From contig DDTF01000045.1 of NCBI GenBank assembly GCA_002345965.1, positions 1 through 64,000 of the forward strand: a stretch of 64,000 bases of DNA. The letters run 5' to 3'. The notes under the pieces are model-generated. The model saw nothing but the letters and a program-made list of their open reading frames with translations. It searched no databases and was not told where the DNA came from. Within the stretch, counting starts at the first letter, position 1. Each line of letters opens with the position of its first letter. The stretch is from Flammeovirgaceae bacterium UBA2371. GTDB lineage: Bacteria; Bacteroidota; Bacteroidia; Cytophagales; Cyclobacteriaceae. Shown piece after piece: positions 1 to 8,307 of this stretch. Both the position numbers and the translations under genes were made by a program.

Positions 1-26
1 GTAGCAGATTGTATGAGTATCTTCAT
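1..26 (-). CDS. Probable dihydroorotase, N-terminal fragment (runs off left edge)
   Basis: Only eight codons are inside the window, reading MKILIQSA on the minus strand from an ATG at 24-26. This start resembles the N-terminus of dihydroorotases of Cytophagales, which commonly lie just downstream of a BatA-like gene, as here (47 bp after its stop). The fragment is too short to prove identity; the assignment rests on that resemblance and on gene order. It would be the next gene of the BatA-like operon. Confidence 0.3.
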
Positions 27-73
27 TCTGATAATTGGGTTTGGTCAGGACGTAATGCGATTCTCACTAATAT

Positions 74-2059
74 TTACTTTAGAAAACGAATCAATAAAAC
101 TTCCGCCAAAAGAAAGAGCAAGGATAGAATCAAAGCATATTTCCATAATGGCGTTCCCAAATATCTCTCTTTTATTTCGTTGCTGAAACTTTCAAGACTT
201 GTGCTTTGAAACATATTGACATGGTTACCCCCTCCAAACAGAGTATTGATCTCGTCAGGACTAAATTGAGTCAAATCCGATTCTCTTTTATCCAGATTTA
301 CGGCTAAAAGATTAAGGGTATCTTGCTTGTATTGAACAGTATAAAACCCTGAATTCATTGAAAATTTAGGCATTTCAAGAAAAAATTGATCACCTACACG
401 CCTTTGAGGGGGTACGATTTCCTGGCTTCCCACCAGACGAATAGGCTCTTCTCCATATATACTGTCGGCCCGAACAGTGATTAAAGCATTGGCAAGGGTA
501 TAATAATGATTTTGCTGGTTTCTTTTGGATGCAGCCGCTATCCTGTACATAACCGGCACAAAAAGGGCATGATTATAGAAATTGGTATAGTTGCGTTGCA
601 GCGGGCTGGACAAAACAAATGTCTTTCCATTTTGGGACAAAAAGGGTTTGCCGTTTCTAAATTTAAGAATTGCTGATCTGTCTGTACCCCAGTCTAAAAG
701 AGGAACAGCACTCGGCATTTCCATAGCTGGCGATCTTTCTTCAAATACATTCTCAAAAAAGGGATTTTGAAAATCAGGGCGATCCAGTTCAGCCATTTCC
801 GCTGAAGTTGCCAATGTAATATTAGAAAACGGCACCAAACTTTTATAGGAGCTCAGTTCAGGACGTTCGCTCGGTATAATAAGCATAGCACCCAGATTGT
901 TCAGGTTCGATGCGATGGTGGCAGCAAGGGATGCATCAATGGAACTCAGTCCGTTTAACACAATGAGGTCTGCTTGTGAGAGCAAACCATAATCCACGTT
1001 GTCAGCCAAAAAGCCCCTGTAACTAAAGAGCTGCCTATTACCAAAAACTCGTTCAACAAAGGCATTATCTTTATTTCCTTTTATTTCAACCACCCTAATG
1101 GTCTCTGTAAAGTTGAGTGTAAAATAAAATTCATTATCGAAGCTGATAGGGAAATCCGTGAAACTAATTTTGGCAGCGTTCAATCCCTTCAATCCCGAAA
1201 CCAAATCAAAACTTGCTTCAGTGTAACTATTTGGATCCAGGTCAAGAGAAACTGCTCCTGTTTGAATATTGTTCATTACCAATTTCACAACAAGTCCTTC
1301 AACTTGTTTTGAACCCACATTCCTCAATCGAATTTTAATGGTATTTTTCTCTCCTCCAATTACAAATGGATTTTCGAGATATACCGTGTCTACAAATATG
1401 TTGGAGGATTGCCCAAAGGCAACTGGCACCAAGTGCCATTGGCTGGAGGGGTCTGCTTCAAAACCTCCGCTAAGTCCTGAGGTAGATTCTTGAAAATCAG
1501 AAATCCAAAATATATCAGTACCATTCTTATCTCCTCCTATTCGGTCGTTTACCTCCTCTACAGTTCTGGACACTGCTGAAAGGCGAACCTGAGTAAGTAA
1601 ATCTAGAATTTCGGTCTGGGTTTTGAATGAATTGGAGAAAGGCGCAAAATCATTGGTTATCAATTTATATCTCGTATCTGGCGGAAACAGATCGACAATC
1701 TCCCGAATGAATCCCGTACCCGCATCCAACGCACGGGTTTTTTCCCCAACCTGTGCCGACATGCTAAAGGAATTATCCAGATATAAAACGATGTTTCTAG
1801 CTGCTGTCACCTGCTCCTTGGCAGGTAAAAATGGCTGGGCAAATGCTAATACAAGAAATAAGATAAACAGCAATCGGGATGCAAGCACCAGGTATTGCTT
1901 CAACTTTCTCTTTTGGGTGGTTTCTTCTTTAATCTGTTTGAGCAGACGATTATTAGAGAAGTAGACGCGGGTAGTTTTTCGGAAATTAAATAGATGAATG
2001 ATTATGGGTATCGAAAGCGCGCTAAGAGCCCAAAGAAACTGAGGAAATGCAAAATTCAT
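74..2059 (-). CDS. BatA-like membrane protein with von Willebrand factor A domain
   Basis: Membrane protein of 661 residues with the BatA (aerotolerance regulator N-terminal) layout: a first hydrophobic segment at about 7-25 followed by the family FNFRK-type stretch, a second segment at about 57-78, then a VWA-like domain whose metal-site motif DNSFS is at 95-99, a long extracytoplasmic region, and a C-terminal membrane helix at about 640-658. The role is not known in detail; BatA-type proteins are linked to envelope and stress functions in Bacteroidota. I chose the ATG at 2059. A longer reading would begin at a TTG that is part of the likely promoter box at 2066-2073, so it is unlikely. Probably co-transcribed with the gene entering the left edge. 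Confidence 0.85.
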   Translation of the reverse strand: MNFAFPQFLWALSALSIPIIIHLFNFRKTTRVYFSNNRLLKQIKEETTQKRKLKQYLVLASRLLFILFLVLAFAQPFLPAKEQVTAARNIVLYLDNSFSMSAQVGEKTRALDAGTGFIREIVDLFPPDTRYKLITNDFAPFSNSFKTQTEILDLLTQVRLSAVSRTVEEVNDRIGGDKNGTDIFWISDFQESTSGLSGGFEADPSSQWHLVPVAFGQSSNIFVDTVYLENPFVIGGEKNTIKIRLRNVGSKQVEGLVVKLVMNNIQTGAVSLDLDPNSYTEASFDLVSGLKGLNAAKISFTDFPISFDNEFYFTLNFTETIRVVEIKGNKDNAFVERVFGNRQLFSYRGFLADNVDYGLLSQADLIVLNGLSSIDASLAATIASNLNNLGAMLIIPSERPELSSYKSLVPFSNITLATSAEMAELDRPDFQNPFFENVFEERSPAMEMPSAVPLLDWGTDRSAILKFRNGKPFLSQNGKTFVLSSPLQRNYTNFYNHALFVPVMYRIAAASKRNQQNHYYTLANALITVRADSIYGEEPIRLVGSQEIVPPQRRVGDQFFLEMPKFSMNSGFYTVQYKQDTLNLLAVNLDKRESDLTQFSPDEINTLFGGGNHVNMFQSTSLESFSNEIKERYLGTPLWKYALILSLLFLLAEVLLIRFLK

Positions 2060-2065
2060 TAGGGT

Positions 2066-2073
2066 CAAAAGTA
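2066..2073 (-). promoter_or_regulatory. Candidate -7 box TACTTTTG for the BatA-like gene
   Basis: Exact match to the Bacteroidota -7 element TAnnTTTG on the minus strand, ending 6 bases before the ATG. No TTG is present at the ideal -33 spacing, so support is the box and its position only. If used, the transcript would begin at or next to the start codon. Confidence 0.4.
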
Positions 2074-2210
2074 AAGAAATTACACTTGAATAACGGGTAA
2101 TTTAGGAATGAGTTCGGCCCTTTCATGCCCCAGCAGACGGTATCTTAAACAGTCGGATAAATATTTACATGACAGGCAATAGCGTAGGTGTTTCCGGTAT
2201 TGCATCAAAC

Positions 2211-2248
2211 AAAAAAGCCCAGCTCATTTTCGAGCCAGGCTTTTTTTT
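2211..2248 (-). terminator. Intrinsic terminator downstream of ssb, possibly bidirectional
   Basis: A stem formed by AAGCC-AGCTC type arms around a short ATTTTC loop is bordered by A-runs on one side and eight T on the other. It lies 15 bases beyond the ssb stop codon and would terminate that minus-strand transcript; the symmetric A/T tracts mean it could also work on the plus strand. Confidence 0.8.
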
Positions 2249-2263
2249 GAGAAACAGCGTGCT

Positions 2264-2605
2264 TTAAGCAGACTTCTTGTTTCCCAACATTACGAAGTCA
2301 TTGACATTGATCTCTGTGAAGAACTTCTTCTCACCCTTGTCCGTTTCGTAAATGCGGTGAACCAGTTTACCTTCTACGGCTACCTCGGCACCTTTCTTAA
2401 GGTATTTCTCCGCTACACCTGCGAGCTTTCCCCAGATCACCACGTTGTGCCACTGGGTATCCTCCACCTTTTCACCCTTATTGTTTTTATAGGTGTCTGT
2501 GGTAGCGATGGAAAAAGCTGCTTTCTTTTTGTCGCCATACTCTTTTACTTCTGGATCCTTGCCCAAACGACCGATTAGCTGCACGCTGTTTCTTAAACTT
2601 TTCAT
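2264..2605 (-). CDS. ssb: Single-stranded DNA-binding protein (short form)
   Basis: OB-fold SSB of 113 residues. The family opening (NSVQLIGRLGKDPEVK) is followed by the conserved TQWHNVVIWGKLA segment and a GKLVHRIYETDKG strand. SSB coats single-stranded DNA during replication and repair. The protein stops soon after the OB fold with GNKKSA and lacks the acidic, DDDIPF-like tail used by typical SSBs to recruit partners, so it may be a secondary SSB of the genome. It is a single-gene unit with its own terminator downstream and a 526-bp regulatory space upstream. Confidence 0.93.
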   Translation of the reverse strand: MKSLRNSVQLIGRLGKDPEVKEYGDKKKAAFSIATTDTYKNNKGEKVEDTQWHNVVIWGKLAGVAEKYLKKGAEVAVEGKLVHRIYETDKGEKKFFTEINVNDFVMLGNKKSA

Positions 2606-3131
2606 GATTGTAGAATTTAATTGTTATTTTCTTTATCCCCCGACCCTCGGAGAGATGTCAGCCGATGTTATTGTCGATTGACAATGCAAAGGTGTAGGAG
2701 CAGAAAAGGTTAAGTCGTCTACTATTCGGTTACTTTCGTTTATATCCGTGTGTAAACGTTTGCACACGGATAAAAAGCACTAAATAGGCCAAAAAAGAGG
2801 TGTTAGTAGCCAATCCTGAATAAGCAGAAATAAAAAATCATCAGCGCAAATTCCCGTTCAGTGGCCAAATCAACCAGGGTTTTATCCTTGAATTCTCTCC
2901 AATTTTTTGACAGAGAAGCTCCTTCTCAAATCCATTGAGATATATTTTAAGAAAAATGGGATAATCTAAATCTATTAAGCTTTCAATCATGCTTATTGAT
3001 CTACAGTAAAAGGAGATACTCTGCCTCCCCCCAGAAGACCCCTCTAAAATTGACTTTGAAAAATCCCGCATATAATGGCGCAAAAAAAATCTTAAGTTTA
3101 TATTCGTTCTGACTAGGGAACCTTCAAAAAC
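2606..3131. other. 526-bp non-coding stretch between ssb and the zinc-ribbon gene
   Basis: Contains the upstream region of both flanking genes. I see a near-perfect 30-base palindrome (2743-2772), a smaller inverted repeat ATTGTC/GACAAT at 2670-2685, and a 7-of-8 match to the -7 box (CACCTTTG, minus, 2687-2694) that could serve ssb. An 80-codon minus-strand reading frame at 2841-3083 has no recognisable family features and was not called as a gene. Confidence 0.6.
2743..2772. promoter_or_regulatory. 30-base near-perfect palindrome, operator-like
   Basis: Arms TATCCGTGTG and CACACGGATA surround the palindromic core AAACGTTT, with one mismatched pair in 15. The centre AACGTT flanked by TGT/GCA resembles operators of LacI-family repressors (for example PurR- and cre-type sites). 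It is not followed by a T-run on either strand, which argues against a terminator. It lies 138 bp upstream of the ssb start and 360 bp upstream of the zinc-ribbon gene. Confidence 0.55.
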
Positions 3132-3497
3132 ATGGAACTGACCCCTGAAAAATCATGTGCAGAATGCGGTAGCAAAATTACCGGAAGGGCTGACAAAAAA
3201 TTCTGTTCAGACCAGTGCCGCGTTGCCTATAACAACAGAACCCGAGGCGAAAAAACCAATTACGTACGCAACGTAAATAACATCCTGAATAAGAACCGTA
3301 GAATTCTTGAGGAACTCAATCCAACCGGAAAAACCAAAGTAAGCCGCAACAAGTTAAGTCTTAAGGGGTTTGATTTCGGCTACCATACCGACACCTACCG
3401 CACAAAAGATGGTGGTTATTACCGATATTGTTACGAACAGGGGTACCTTGAACTGGATTCCAAAACAGTTTTGGTGGTTAAGAAAGAAGTTAAATAG
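3132..3497 (+). CDS. Small zinc-ribbon protein
   Basis: Protein of 121 residues with an N-terminal Cys4 zinc ribbon (CAEC at about 9-12 and CSDQC at about 26-30) in the arrangement C-x2-C-x13-C-x3-C, followed by a basic linker and a C-terminal part rich in Tyr. This is a conserved Bacteroidota hypothetical family; nucleic-acid or protein binding is the usual guess for such ribbons, but I cannot name a function. It sits 6 bp before an SDR gene on the same strand, so the two are probably co-transcribed. Confidence 0.8.
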   Translation: MELTPEKSCAECGSKITGRADKKFCSDQCRVAYNNRTRGEKTNYVRNVNNILNKNRRILEELNPTGKTKVSRNKLSLKGFDFGYHTDTYRTKDGGYYRYCYEQGYLELDSKTVLVVKKEVK

Positions 3498-3503
3498 ATC
3501 GTT

Positions 3504-4268
3504 ATGAGTACATGGTCACTGGAGGGAAAAAAGGCATTGATTACAGGAGGTTCGAAAGGTATCGGATTGGCCATTGTAGAGGAATTTGTGCACCTGGGAG
3601 CAGAAGTAGTCATTGTAGCCCGAAATGAAAGAGACCTCTCAGGAACGATTCAAATGCTGCAACAGCGAGGATTCAAGGTGGAAGGTATTGCCGGAGACAT
3701 CGCAGAAGGTTCTTTTAGAACAAAGCTTGTCAGTCAGGTTCAAACTAGCTTTGGAAAACTGGATATCCTGGTCAACAACGTAGGCACCAATGTGAGAAAG
3801 AAATTGATTGAATATTCAGAGGAGGAGTACAGAAAGCTTTTCGAGTCCAACCTTTTTAGCCTTACAGAAATGGCGCGTCTCTGCTACCCAATGCTCAAAA
3901 AGTCGGGTAAAGCCAGTATGATCAACATTGCCTCTGTTGCAGGCTCTGTGGACGTGCAAAGCGGTCCGCCCTATGGCATGACCAAGGCTGCCATCATTCA
4001 ACTGACAAAACACCTGGCGGTAGAGTGGGCGCTGGATAATATAAGGGTTAATGCAGTGTCACCCTGGTACATTGAAACTCCGCTTACGCAACCCGTACTT
4101 TCCAATCCCGAACGGTTGAAAAAAATTATTGACAGAACCCCCATGCAACGGGTAGGCCAACCTGAAGAAATCGCGAGTCTTGTCGCCTACTTGGCCATGG
4201 ACAAAGCCAGTTATATTTCAGGCCAAAATATCAATGTTGACGGAGGCATGATGGCAAATGGCTTGTAA
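3504..4268 (+). CDS. SDR family NAD(P)-dependent oxidoreductase (tropinone-reductase-like)
   Basis: Classical short-chain dehydrogenase of 254 residues. Cofactor-binding TGGSKGIG is at about 15-22, the NNVGT variant of the NNAG motif near 91, the catalytic Ser in the NIASVAG stretch and the catalytic YGMTK pair near 157-161. The C-terminal GQNINVDGG is typical of the family. Its overall wording resembles tropinone-reductase-like SDRs; the substrate is unknown. It follows the zinc-ribbon gene by 6 bp and ends 10 bp from the convergent ABC permease gene. Confidence 0.9.
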   Translation: MSTWSLEGKKALITGGSKGIGLAIVEEFVHLGAEVVIVARNERDLSGTIQMLQQRGFKVEGIAGDIAEGSFRTKLVSQVQTSFGKLDILVNNVGTNVRKKLIEYSEEEYRKLFESNLFSLTEMARLCYPMLKKSGKASMINIASVAGSVDVQSGPPYGMTKAAIIQLTKHLAVEWALDNIRVNAVSPWYIETPLTQPVLSNPERLKKIIDRTPMQRVGQPEEIASLVAYLAMDKASYISGQNINVDGGMMANGL

Positions 4269-4278
4269 AAAAGCAATG

Positions 4279-5082
4279 TCAGATGTCCGATTTTTTCAAT
4301 TTCAGATAGGCGAGGTAATTGAAAACAAATGTCCAACCCGCTACCACCAGCACAGAAGTGATGCTCACATAGTCCTGAATTTCCCTAAACACATATCGTG
4401 GAAACGGTAATGGAATAAGATTACTTATGGATTCCATCGGGAAATAAGGAATTAGCCATGGTACATAGTCGTCCACATTGGCTCTTATAATGGCTTCAAT
4501 CATTTGGGAAAGCACCAGAATTACAATGGTGAGTCCGGATCGTTGTATTACCATTCCCAACAACAAGGCAAATGACAAGAATGCAAATACTTCCAGAAAA
4601 TAAGCTCCAAAGAATTCAAGATCCATCACCAAATCTGTAAACACAATTGTGGGGCTGTAAACAAGCCCTGTTACCAGAGCAATCACAAACACCATGAGCA
4701 TGCTCATGAGGCTGAGCAATATATTCGTAAGCACCTTTGAAATAATAAACTGCTTTCTACTCAACCCATCAATGATATTTTGTCTTACAGTACGATAAGT
4801 AAATTCATTGGTAATGCTGATAACAACCATAAAAGCCAAAATGGCTTTGAAAAACCCACTTACATATGTGATGTTCTGCCATACGTCAGGAAAGTGATAG
4901 AATGGAATTCTTGTAATGTTAATTTCAGTTCCAAAGCTAGCTCCCATGCGCACCAGCCACTTCAAAAACTCCATTCCACTTGCAGTAGTCATTCCAAGTG
5001 TAAAGAAATACAAACCACACACTACCCAAAATGTGCGGTAGCTGGTCATCTTCTTCAGATCAATTTTTAATAGGTGCAGCAT
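4279..5082 (-). CDS. ABC-2 type transporter permease subunit
   Basis: Integral membrane protein of 267 residues with about six hydrophobic helices (around 17-35, 71-91, 117-140, 155-178, 180-200 and 238-258) and no signal peptide. The N-terminal LLKIDLKKMTSYRTFWV start is typical of ABC-2 permeases of Bacteroidota. Its start codon overlaps the stop of the preceding ATPase gene by one base, so the pair forms one transporter, probably an exporter. The substrate cannot be inferred. Confidence 0.88.
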   Translation of the reverse strand: MLHLLKIDLKKMTSYRTFWVVCGLYFFTLGMTTASGMEFLKWLVRMGASFGTEINITRIPFYHFPDVWQNITYVSGFFKAILAFMVVISITNEFTYRTVRQNIIDGLSRKQFIISKVLTNILLSLMSMLMVFVIALVTGLVYSPTIVFTDLVMDLEFFGAYFLEVFAFLSFALLLGMVIQRSGLTIVILVLSQMIEAIIRANVDDYVPWLIPYFPMESISNLIPLPFPRYVFREIQDYVSITSVLVVAGWTFVFNYLAYLKLKKSDI

Positions 5083-5972
5083 TATTTCGACTCAGCTAAA
5101 ATTTCCAAAAATTGTTTCTCCAGACTTTTCTTTTTGGTTACCAGGTGGGATGCAATAATTCCTTTTTCAAATAAAAATCTGTTCAAATCCTTACTTTTAA
5201 CTCCATCGGTTAAAGTCACTTCAAAGTAACCATTCTCCCGAAGCACACTGCTTGACCCCTGAAAAGAACTTAATGCATCTGTTAAGTCTACATCTGCCTT
5301 TACTTCTACAGTTTCTGCCCCTTTACTCACATCCTCAACAGGTCCGCTATAAACCATGTTTCCCTTTTTCAACACCGCAAAGTGAGTGCATACCTTTTGT
5401 ACTTCGTCAAGTAAATGACTGGCTAAAATTATCGTTCTTCCATCAGAGGCTATTTTCTTTATCAATTCCCTGATTTCTGCTATACCCATTGGATCCAAAC
5501 CATTGGTCGGTTCATCCAAGATCAAAACTTGTGGATCATTGAGCAAAGCAGAGGCAATCGCCAGTCTTTGTTTCATCCCCAGAGAATAGGTTCTGTATTT
5601 ATCATCTTTCCGATCACTCAACTCAACCAGGCGCAAAACATCAGCAATTTGTGCCTCATTTGCTCCCTTGATCATAGCAGTCAATTCCAGGTTCTTTTGC
5701 CCTGTTAAATAAGGATAGAAAATGGGATGTTCTAAGACAGCACCTATTTTCTTGCGTGTATGATGCGTAGCCTCCTCCCCAAACCATTTAAAACTTCCTG
5801 AAGTGGGATTAACAACATTCATCAGCATACCTAGTGTTGTTGTTTTTCCACTTCCATTAGGACCGAGCATTCCAAAGACCTGTCCGGCACCCACTTGTAG
5901 GTTCATATTGTTCACCGCACAAAGTCGCCCAAAATTCTTGGTAAGATTCTCTATTTTCAGAACTGGATTCAA
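5082..5972 (-). CDS. ABC transporter ATP-binding protein
   Basis: ATPase of 296 residues, in the DrrA/CcmA-like group. Walker A GPNGSGKT is at 37-44, the signature YSLGMKQ at 129-135, Walker B VLILDEP at 149-155 and the switch His in LASHLLDE near 185. A C-terminal domain of about 80 residues follows, as in ABC-2 export ATPases. The reading begins at TTG, since no ATG lies between the upstream gene stop and the conserved VLKIENLTKNFG start; the gene starts 11 bp after the DUF4252 gene, so it belongs to the same minus-strand run. Confidence 0.92.
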   Translation of the reverse strand: MNPVLKIENLTKNFGRLCAVNNMNLQVGAGQVFGMLGPNGSGKTTTLGMLMNVVNPTSGSFKWFGEEATHHTRKKIGAVLEHPIFYPYLTGQKNLELTAMIKGANEAQIADVLRLVELSDRKDDKYRTYSLGMKQRLAIASALLNDPQVLILDEPTNGLDPMGIAEIRELIKKIASDGRTIILASHLLDEVQKVCTHFAVLKKGNMVYSGPVEDVSKGAETVEVKADVDLTDALSSFQGSSSVLRENGYFEVTLTDGVKSKDLNRFLFEKGIIASHLVTKKKSLEKQFLEILAESK

Positions 5973-5983
5973 TAATTCAATAT

Positions 5984-6541
5984 TTAGTTTTTATCTATAC
6001 TCCTTTGACGATCCCTTGATTCATGATCATCAGAAAAGGTTTTAATTAATTTTCCGATCTCAGCACTATTATCGATTGTTTTAAAAAGTTTACTCACCTT
6101 ATTCAACTCTACTCTTCCAAGGATATCCAATACATAAAGATCCGTTGAATCATTTACCAGAATGATCATTCCCTTGGTGATCCCGCTTTTCTCTTTTAAA
6201 TAAACATCAAAATTCTTTCCTTCAAAACGACTGGTCATAATTTCCTCATAACTCTCCCCTTTGTAGTCATTTACAAGTTTTTTATAATCAGACGCTCCAA
6301 AGTTTCCTGATACTTTATCCACCACAAGAAATTTCATTTTTTCAATGTCCTTAATCAAATCATCAAACTCCCTGTTTTCAGATTGATTAAGCATGCGCAG
6401 AGTATTTTTATAGAAATATAAACTGAGTGCATTTTCAAACCGCTTGTTTAGGGCAATGGTGGTTTCCGTTTGTGCTTTAGCCTGCTGCGGATAAGTCCAC
6501 ATCACAAAACAAACCACGAATAAAACGACATATCTCATCAT
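5984..6541 (-). CDS. DUF4252 family protein, second copy
   Basis: Exported protein of 185 residues with a signal peptide (VVLFVVCFVMWTYPQQAKAQ). The body is of the DUF4252 type found in Bacteroidota behind ECF sigma genes: mixed alpha/beta with the IDLxKVSKLF-like ending seen here as VELNKVSKLFKTI. Function unknown. It is a paralogue of the gene just upstream, from which it is separated by 62 bp containing a strong hairpin; downstream it runs into the ABC transporter genes. Confidence 0.75.
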   Translation of the reverse strand: MMRYVVLFVVCFVMWTYPQQAKAQTETTIALNKRFENALSLYFYKNTLRMLNQSENREFDDLIKDIEKMKFLVVDKVSGNFGASDYKKLVNDYKGESYEEIMTSRFEGKNFDVYLKEKSGITKGMIILVNDSTDLYVLDILGRVELNKVSKLFKTIDNSAEIGKLIKTFSDDHESRDRQRSIDKN

Positions 6542-6562
6542 AATCGCAATTTTTTAAAAATC

Positions 6563-6600
6563 GAAGGACTAACTAAACATTAGTCCTTCTTTATTTTTTT
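6563..6600. terminator. Strong hairpin with T-tracts between the two DUF4252 genes
   Basis: Perfect 10-bp stem GAAGGACTAA/TTAGTCCTTC (6563-6572 and 6580-6589) with a 7-base loop. On the plus strand it is followed by TTTATTTTTTT; on the minus strand, the direction of the surrounding genes, by GATTTTT. It can therefore act as a terminator or partial terminator between the two operon halves, and even better against plus-strand transcription. Confidence 0.7.
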
Positions 6601-6603
6601 GAT

Positions 6604-7140
6604 CTAATTCTTTTGCTCTCGTTTATTGTCTTTTAAACGTTCCAGATCCTTAAGGCCATCAACATCCATTTTCTTACCAATTTTTGAAATCTGCTTCAAA
6701 TCGATTTCACCGAAAATAGTTAAGAGCATAAATTCATTACCCCCTCCAGCTATCATTACCAGCTCATTGATTTTGCCAGCCTTTTCACTTATGAAGAAAC
6801 GCATGTCCTTTTCCTTATCACGAACGTACATCAGCTCTTCATACTGCCCTTTTGGTAGCATCTTGTTTGCTTCATTGTACAGATCTCGTGCGTTTCTTGC
6901 GTCCTCCTTGGCGAGTATCTTTAGCCCTTTTAACTTGCTGATCGCATTAAGCACCTCCTGATCATCTTTGTCCTCCAATTCCATGTTTGTAAATAAGCCA
7001 AACATCTTACTGGATATAGTTACCTGGCTAAAGGTATCATCGCTTTGATATTTACTGAAAAAGCTAGACACTGCTTCACCCTGTGCAAATGCACCAACCA
7101 CAACAAGTAACATCGCTCCAAATAATATTATCTTTTTCAT
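6604..7140 (-). CDS. DUF4252 family protein, first copy
   Basis: Exported protein of 178 residues with a clear signal peptide ending in AFAQ (about 1-19). The mature part contains a long charged middle region and the ending LLTIFGEIDLKQISKIGKKM, characteristic of DUF4252. Function unknown. It lies 31 bp downstream of the putative anti-sigma gene, which links it to the ECF system; the tandem paralogue downstream points to a local duplication. Confidence 0.78.
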   Translation of the reverse strand: MKKIILFGAMLLVVVGAFAQGEAVSSFFSKYQSDDTFSQVTISSKMFGLFTNMELEDKDDQEVLNAISKLKGLKILAKEDARNARDLYNEANKMLPKGQYEELMYVRDKEKDMRFFISEKAGKINELVMIAGGGNEFMLLTIFGEIDLKQISKIGKKMDVDGLKDLERLKDNKREQKN

Positions 7141-7171
7141 TCTTAATTAATTTTTACTGTTAATACTTTTT

Positions 7172-7684
7172 TTAAATGTCAGTTTCCTCTAAATCATTCT
7201 TTGTTTTTCCTTTCTGAATGATCTGTTCTGCCTCGTTAAATACACTAATCTTACCGGCTTCCTGCTTGGCTTTCCCGAACGTCTTCGAGATCATCATCAG
7301 GGCTTTTTTCGTTTCCTCAAAGGCCAATTGAGGATCGCTGTAAGTATCCACTACTTCTTCGGGATAAGACTTTCTGACCTCTTGTCTCACCAGGTAAGTA
7401 GCCGCCACCAAAACCAAAACCCCTGCTGCAATCTTGGCAGAAGTAAAAAACATTTTTACCATCTTCCCATTATCAGCGGACCTGGTTTTCATGGTAGGAT
7501 GGACAACAACCTTCTTGAGTTCAATTTTCTTTTGAGATTCAAAATACCTGAATAATGCAGCAGTATCTTTCAACTCATCGGGAACGGTCTCCGTGTTAAA
7601 ATAAGATCTTAACTCGTGTTCCTCTTCCAACGTGGTTTCACAATTCCAGTACCTTTCCAGTAATTCCTTTATTTTAGAGTCCAT
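7172..7684 (-). CDS. Putative anti-sigma factor, single-pass membrane protein
   Basis: Protein of 170 residues with an acidic N-terminal cytoplasmic part (ELLERYWNCETTLEEEHELRSYF) of the kind found in Bacteroidota anti-sigma proteins, one transmembrane segment at about 82-100 (AKIAAGVLVLVAATYLV) and a C-terminal charged periplasmic part. It overlaps the ECF sigma gene by 11 bp, the standard arrangement for a sigma/anti-sigma pair. There is no clear zinc-binding HxxxCxxC motif, so the assignment comes from context and topology. Confidence 0.7.
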   Translation of the reverse strand: MDSKIKELLERYWNCETTLEEEHELRSYFNTETVPDELKDTAALFRYFESQKKIELKKVVVHPTMKTRSADNGKMVKMFFTSAKIAAGVLVLVAATYLVRQEVRKSYPEEVVDTYSDPQLAFEETKKALMMISKTFGKAKQEAGKISVFNEAEQIIQKGKTKNDLEETDI

Positions 7685-8186
7685 AAGCGTTGATCTTTAA
7701 CAATTTTTCCCTCACTGCACTGCGTGCTCTGAATAAACTTACTTTCACCTGATTCAGATCTATCTCCAAAATCTCGCCAATTTCATTGTAACTGTATCCC
7801 TCCACATCACGAAGATGAATCACCTGACGCTGCTTTTCGGGTAATGAGGCGATTAGTTGATTTACCTGTTGCATACTTTCTGATATTTCCGCTTTATCAT
7901 GTGGTGATAATCCTTCCTGCTTAACTTCAAAACCAACATCCATTGAATCGGTAGCCTTTCTATGCTGTGCCCTGATTCGATCCAGCGAAAGATTTTTTGT
8001 CAATCGCATGCACCAGGCTTCCCAATTATTAATCTGATCCATGGATGCCCTTCCGTTCCAAACTTTAATGAGCACATCCTGAACAACATCTTCGGCTTCT
8101 TCTGTATTGCCTAATAGCCTAAATGCAAACCTAAAAAGCTTGTTTTTAGAAGGTAATACCCGGTTTTCAAAAGCTTTCAGATCCAT
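7674..8186 (-). CDS. ECF-type RNA polymerase sigma factor
   Basis: Sigma-70 family protein of 170 residues with region 2 at about 15-85 (LLGNTEEAEDVVQDVLIKVW is the -10 recognition helix area) and region 4 at about 115-165 (LPEKQRQVIHLRDVEGYSYNEIG, a helix-turn-helix). No region 1.1 or 3, as expected for ECF factors. It directs polymerase to a small regulon, most likely including its own operon. First gene of the run sigma, anti-sigma, DUF4252, DUF4252, ABC transporter. Confidence 0.93.
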   Translation of the reverse strand: MDLKAFENRVLPSKNKLFRFAFRLLGNTEEAEDVVQDVLIKVWNGRASMDQINNWEAWCMRLTKNLSLDRIRAQHRKATDSMDVGFEVKQEGLSPHDKAEISESMQQVNQLIASLPEKQRQVIHLRDVEGYSYNEIGEILEIDLNQVKVSLFRARSAVREKLLKINAYGL

Positions 8187-8307
8187 CGTTCAAAAGCAAG
8201 ACGCTGTAGTTTATAGAATGTTACTTTTAATATAACTTTTTTTGTTTGTTCAATAAGAGTACTCCAGAATAGTTCGGCTAACTTATACCTCAATTAAAAC
8301 CTTTAGA

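Noticed and set aside
2841..3083. 80-codon minus-strand open frame upstream of the zinc-ribbon gene
   Set aside because: No recognisable domain, atypical composition, no promoter box or partner; it lies in a regulatory gap and was not supported as a gene.
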